Below are positions 63,170 to 64,000 of a stretch of DNA of 64,000 bases, piece by piece. The notes beneath the pieces are model-generated. The model did not search any database, was not told where the DNA came from, and worked only from the letters and a program-made list of their open reading frames with translations. The stretch comes from an uncultured Erysipelotrichaceae bacterium (lineage in GTDB: Bacteria > Bacillota_I > Bacilli_A > Erysipelotrichales > Erysipelotrichaceae), in NCBI GenBank assembly GCA_947385085.1, contig CANDJN010000004.1:1-64000 (forward strand). Reading direction: 5' to 3'. Positions within the stretch are counted from its first letter, which is position 1; the number at the start of each line of letters is the position of its first letter. Position numbers and translations under genes: made by a program.

Positions 63170-63986
63170 TTTGTTACATGCCGGGTTGACCCGATTAAGA
63201 AAAAATAAATTGTTTTGGCTGTTGATGCTGTTCAGTATTTTGGTTGCCTTATTTATGATTTATACGCAATATCGCAATATGAATCAATATGGAACGGTGA
63301 TTGAAGTAGAACAGCTGATTATGAATTACGGTACCATGACAGGAATCGTGATTGCGACATTTGCGAGTCTGTTTTTGGGAAGTGAGTACGGGGAGGGTAC
63401 GATAAGAAATAAGCTGTGCATCGGTCATAAGCGCATGCATATTTATTTCGCTAATTTATTCATCGTTGTACTGTGCGGCTTGTGTTCCTTTGCGGTATTC
63501 ACGGCGGTAGTGTTGGCATTGGGAATCCCGTTATTCGGTGGCATTACCATTTCAATGGAAACACTGTTATTAATCATTTTGGGCATCGCTTTGATCATTC
63601 TTGCTTATTCTGCGATCTTTACCTTAATTGCGATGATCGTTGTTAGTAAAGCGGTGGCGGCCGTCGCCTGCATCTTGTTGGCATTTGCTCTTTTCGGTGC
63701 GGCCTTGACCTGTCTAAGGATTTTGGATGAACCGCAAAACATTCAATCTGCGACAATCACTGACGGCGCTTATGGAATCGAGACAATTCCCAATCCCAAA
63801 TACCCCAGCGAATTAAAAAAGCAGGTATGTCAAACCTTATTGGACATGAATCCGGCCGGACAGGCAGTTCAAATTTCCGGCAGAGCAGCGGTTGATTTTA
63901 CGATTCTTTCGCTATATTCCAGTGGTATTTTCATCGTATTTACCGCGGTGGGATGCGTATTGTTTCAACATAAAGAAATAAGATAG
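63162..63986 (+). CDS. ABC-2 type permease of the immunity-type transporter
   Basis: This 274-residue protein has about six hydrophobic helices, as in MutE/BcrB-type permeases. GSEYGEGTIRNKLCIGH after TM2 is the typical ABC-2 cytoplasmic loop. It is coupled to the ATPase by an eight-base overlap. A next gene begins at the window end, probably a second permease. Confidence 0.88.
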   Translation: MINLLHAGLTRLRKNKLFWLLMLFSILVALFMIYTQYRNMNQYGTVIEVEQLIMNYGTMTGIVIATFASLFLGSEYGEGTIRNKLCIGHKRMHIYFANLFIVVLCGLCSFAVFTAVVLALGIPLFGGITISMETLLLIILGIALIILAYSAIFTLIAMIVVSKAVAAVACILLAFALFGAALTCLRILDEPQNIQSATITDGAYGIETIPNPKYPSELKKQVCQTLLDMNPAGQAVQISGRAAVDFTILSLYSSGIFIVFTAVGCVLFQHKEIR

Positions 63987-63997
63987 AAGGTGATGGT

Positions 63998-64000
63998 ATG
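63998..64000 (+). CDS. Start codon of the next gene (cut by the window end)
   Basis: AGAAGGTGATGGT is followed by ATG as the very last bases. The spacing fits a ribosome binding site and a third gene of the transporter operon. Confidence 0.6.

Overview
The window looks like a chromosomal segment of a low-to-moderate G+C Gram-positive bacterium (Bacillota). The syntenic block cysS-mrnC-rlmB-sigma factor-rpmG-secE-nusG, a T-box leader on a histidine operon, BceS-like histidine kinases, a Veg-family protein, Mini-III RNase and many lipoboxes all point there. The combination of FtsE/FtsX with an M23 hydrolase and the general protein style suggest a gut-type Erysipelotrichia- or Clostridia-like organism. 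That finer placement is inference. No rRNA, tRNA or CRISPR array was seen.

Layout. Positions 1-3185 hold two tandem AAA-ATPase/PD-(D/E)XK proteins and a phosphoesterase lipoprotein. Positions 3439-10730 (minus strand) hold a tightly overlapped six-gene catabolic operon (nanE, SIS protein, SDR, FAD oxidoreductase, phosphotriesterase-like hydrolase, KDPG-type aldolase), its likely DeoR regulator, a DUF3781 protein and an rRNA-type methyltransferase. Positions 10852-13940 hold an AlaX-type editing protein and two unknown proteins, followed by a decayed conjugative-element remnant (14151-14843). Positions 14966-19276 are the translation/transcription housekeeping block. Positions 19479-20811 are an Rrf2 regulator and a divergent flavodoxin/ferredoxin protein, with a consensus promoter overlapped by one of two matching palindromes and followed by the other. 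Positions 21198-25098 are ftsE, ftsX, an M23 hydrolase and a second ftsX.

Positions 25099-27443 hold a Veg-family gene and an ABC-F ATPase. Positions 27599-29398 are an accessory islet: two relics of one protein C-terminus, a small nuclease-like ORF lying directly behind a strongly promoted structured RNA with its own terminator, and a transaldolase pseudogene. Positions 29646-38036 carry a thioredoxin-like lipoprotein, uracil-DNA glycosylase, a heterodimeric ABC exporter, a PadR regulator with a perfect palindrome at its promoter, a membrane protein, and a two-component system without an adjacent transporter. Positions 38087-46900 (minus strand) are a complete histidine biosynthesis operon, hisZGDCBHA-hisFI-hisE, with a T-box leader, a HisF-HisI fusion and two acetyltransferase genes.

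Positions 47023-50665 hold a large membrane-anchored glucosaminidase, a frameshifted Ig-like surface-protein relic and a copper-chaperone-like protein. Positions 50790-56365 hold two small genes and a two-component system with a MacB/Bce-like ABC transporter. Positions 56654-61363 hold a membrane protein, a hexapeptide acyltransferase, malic enzyme, a YdcF-family protein and an NTF2-like protein. Positions 61512-64000 begin a regulator/ABC-transporter locus of lantibiotic-immunity type that continues past the window.

The best candidate for an undescribed system is 27708-28307. There a strong promoter, a compact RNA with two GNRA hairpins, an intrinsic terminator and a small nuclease-like ORF with no promoter of its own reproduce the layout of a type III toxin-antitoxin locus, without resembling the known ToxN families. 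Second is the six-gene sugar/acid catabolic operon, whose substrate cannot be deduced from known pathways.
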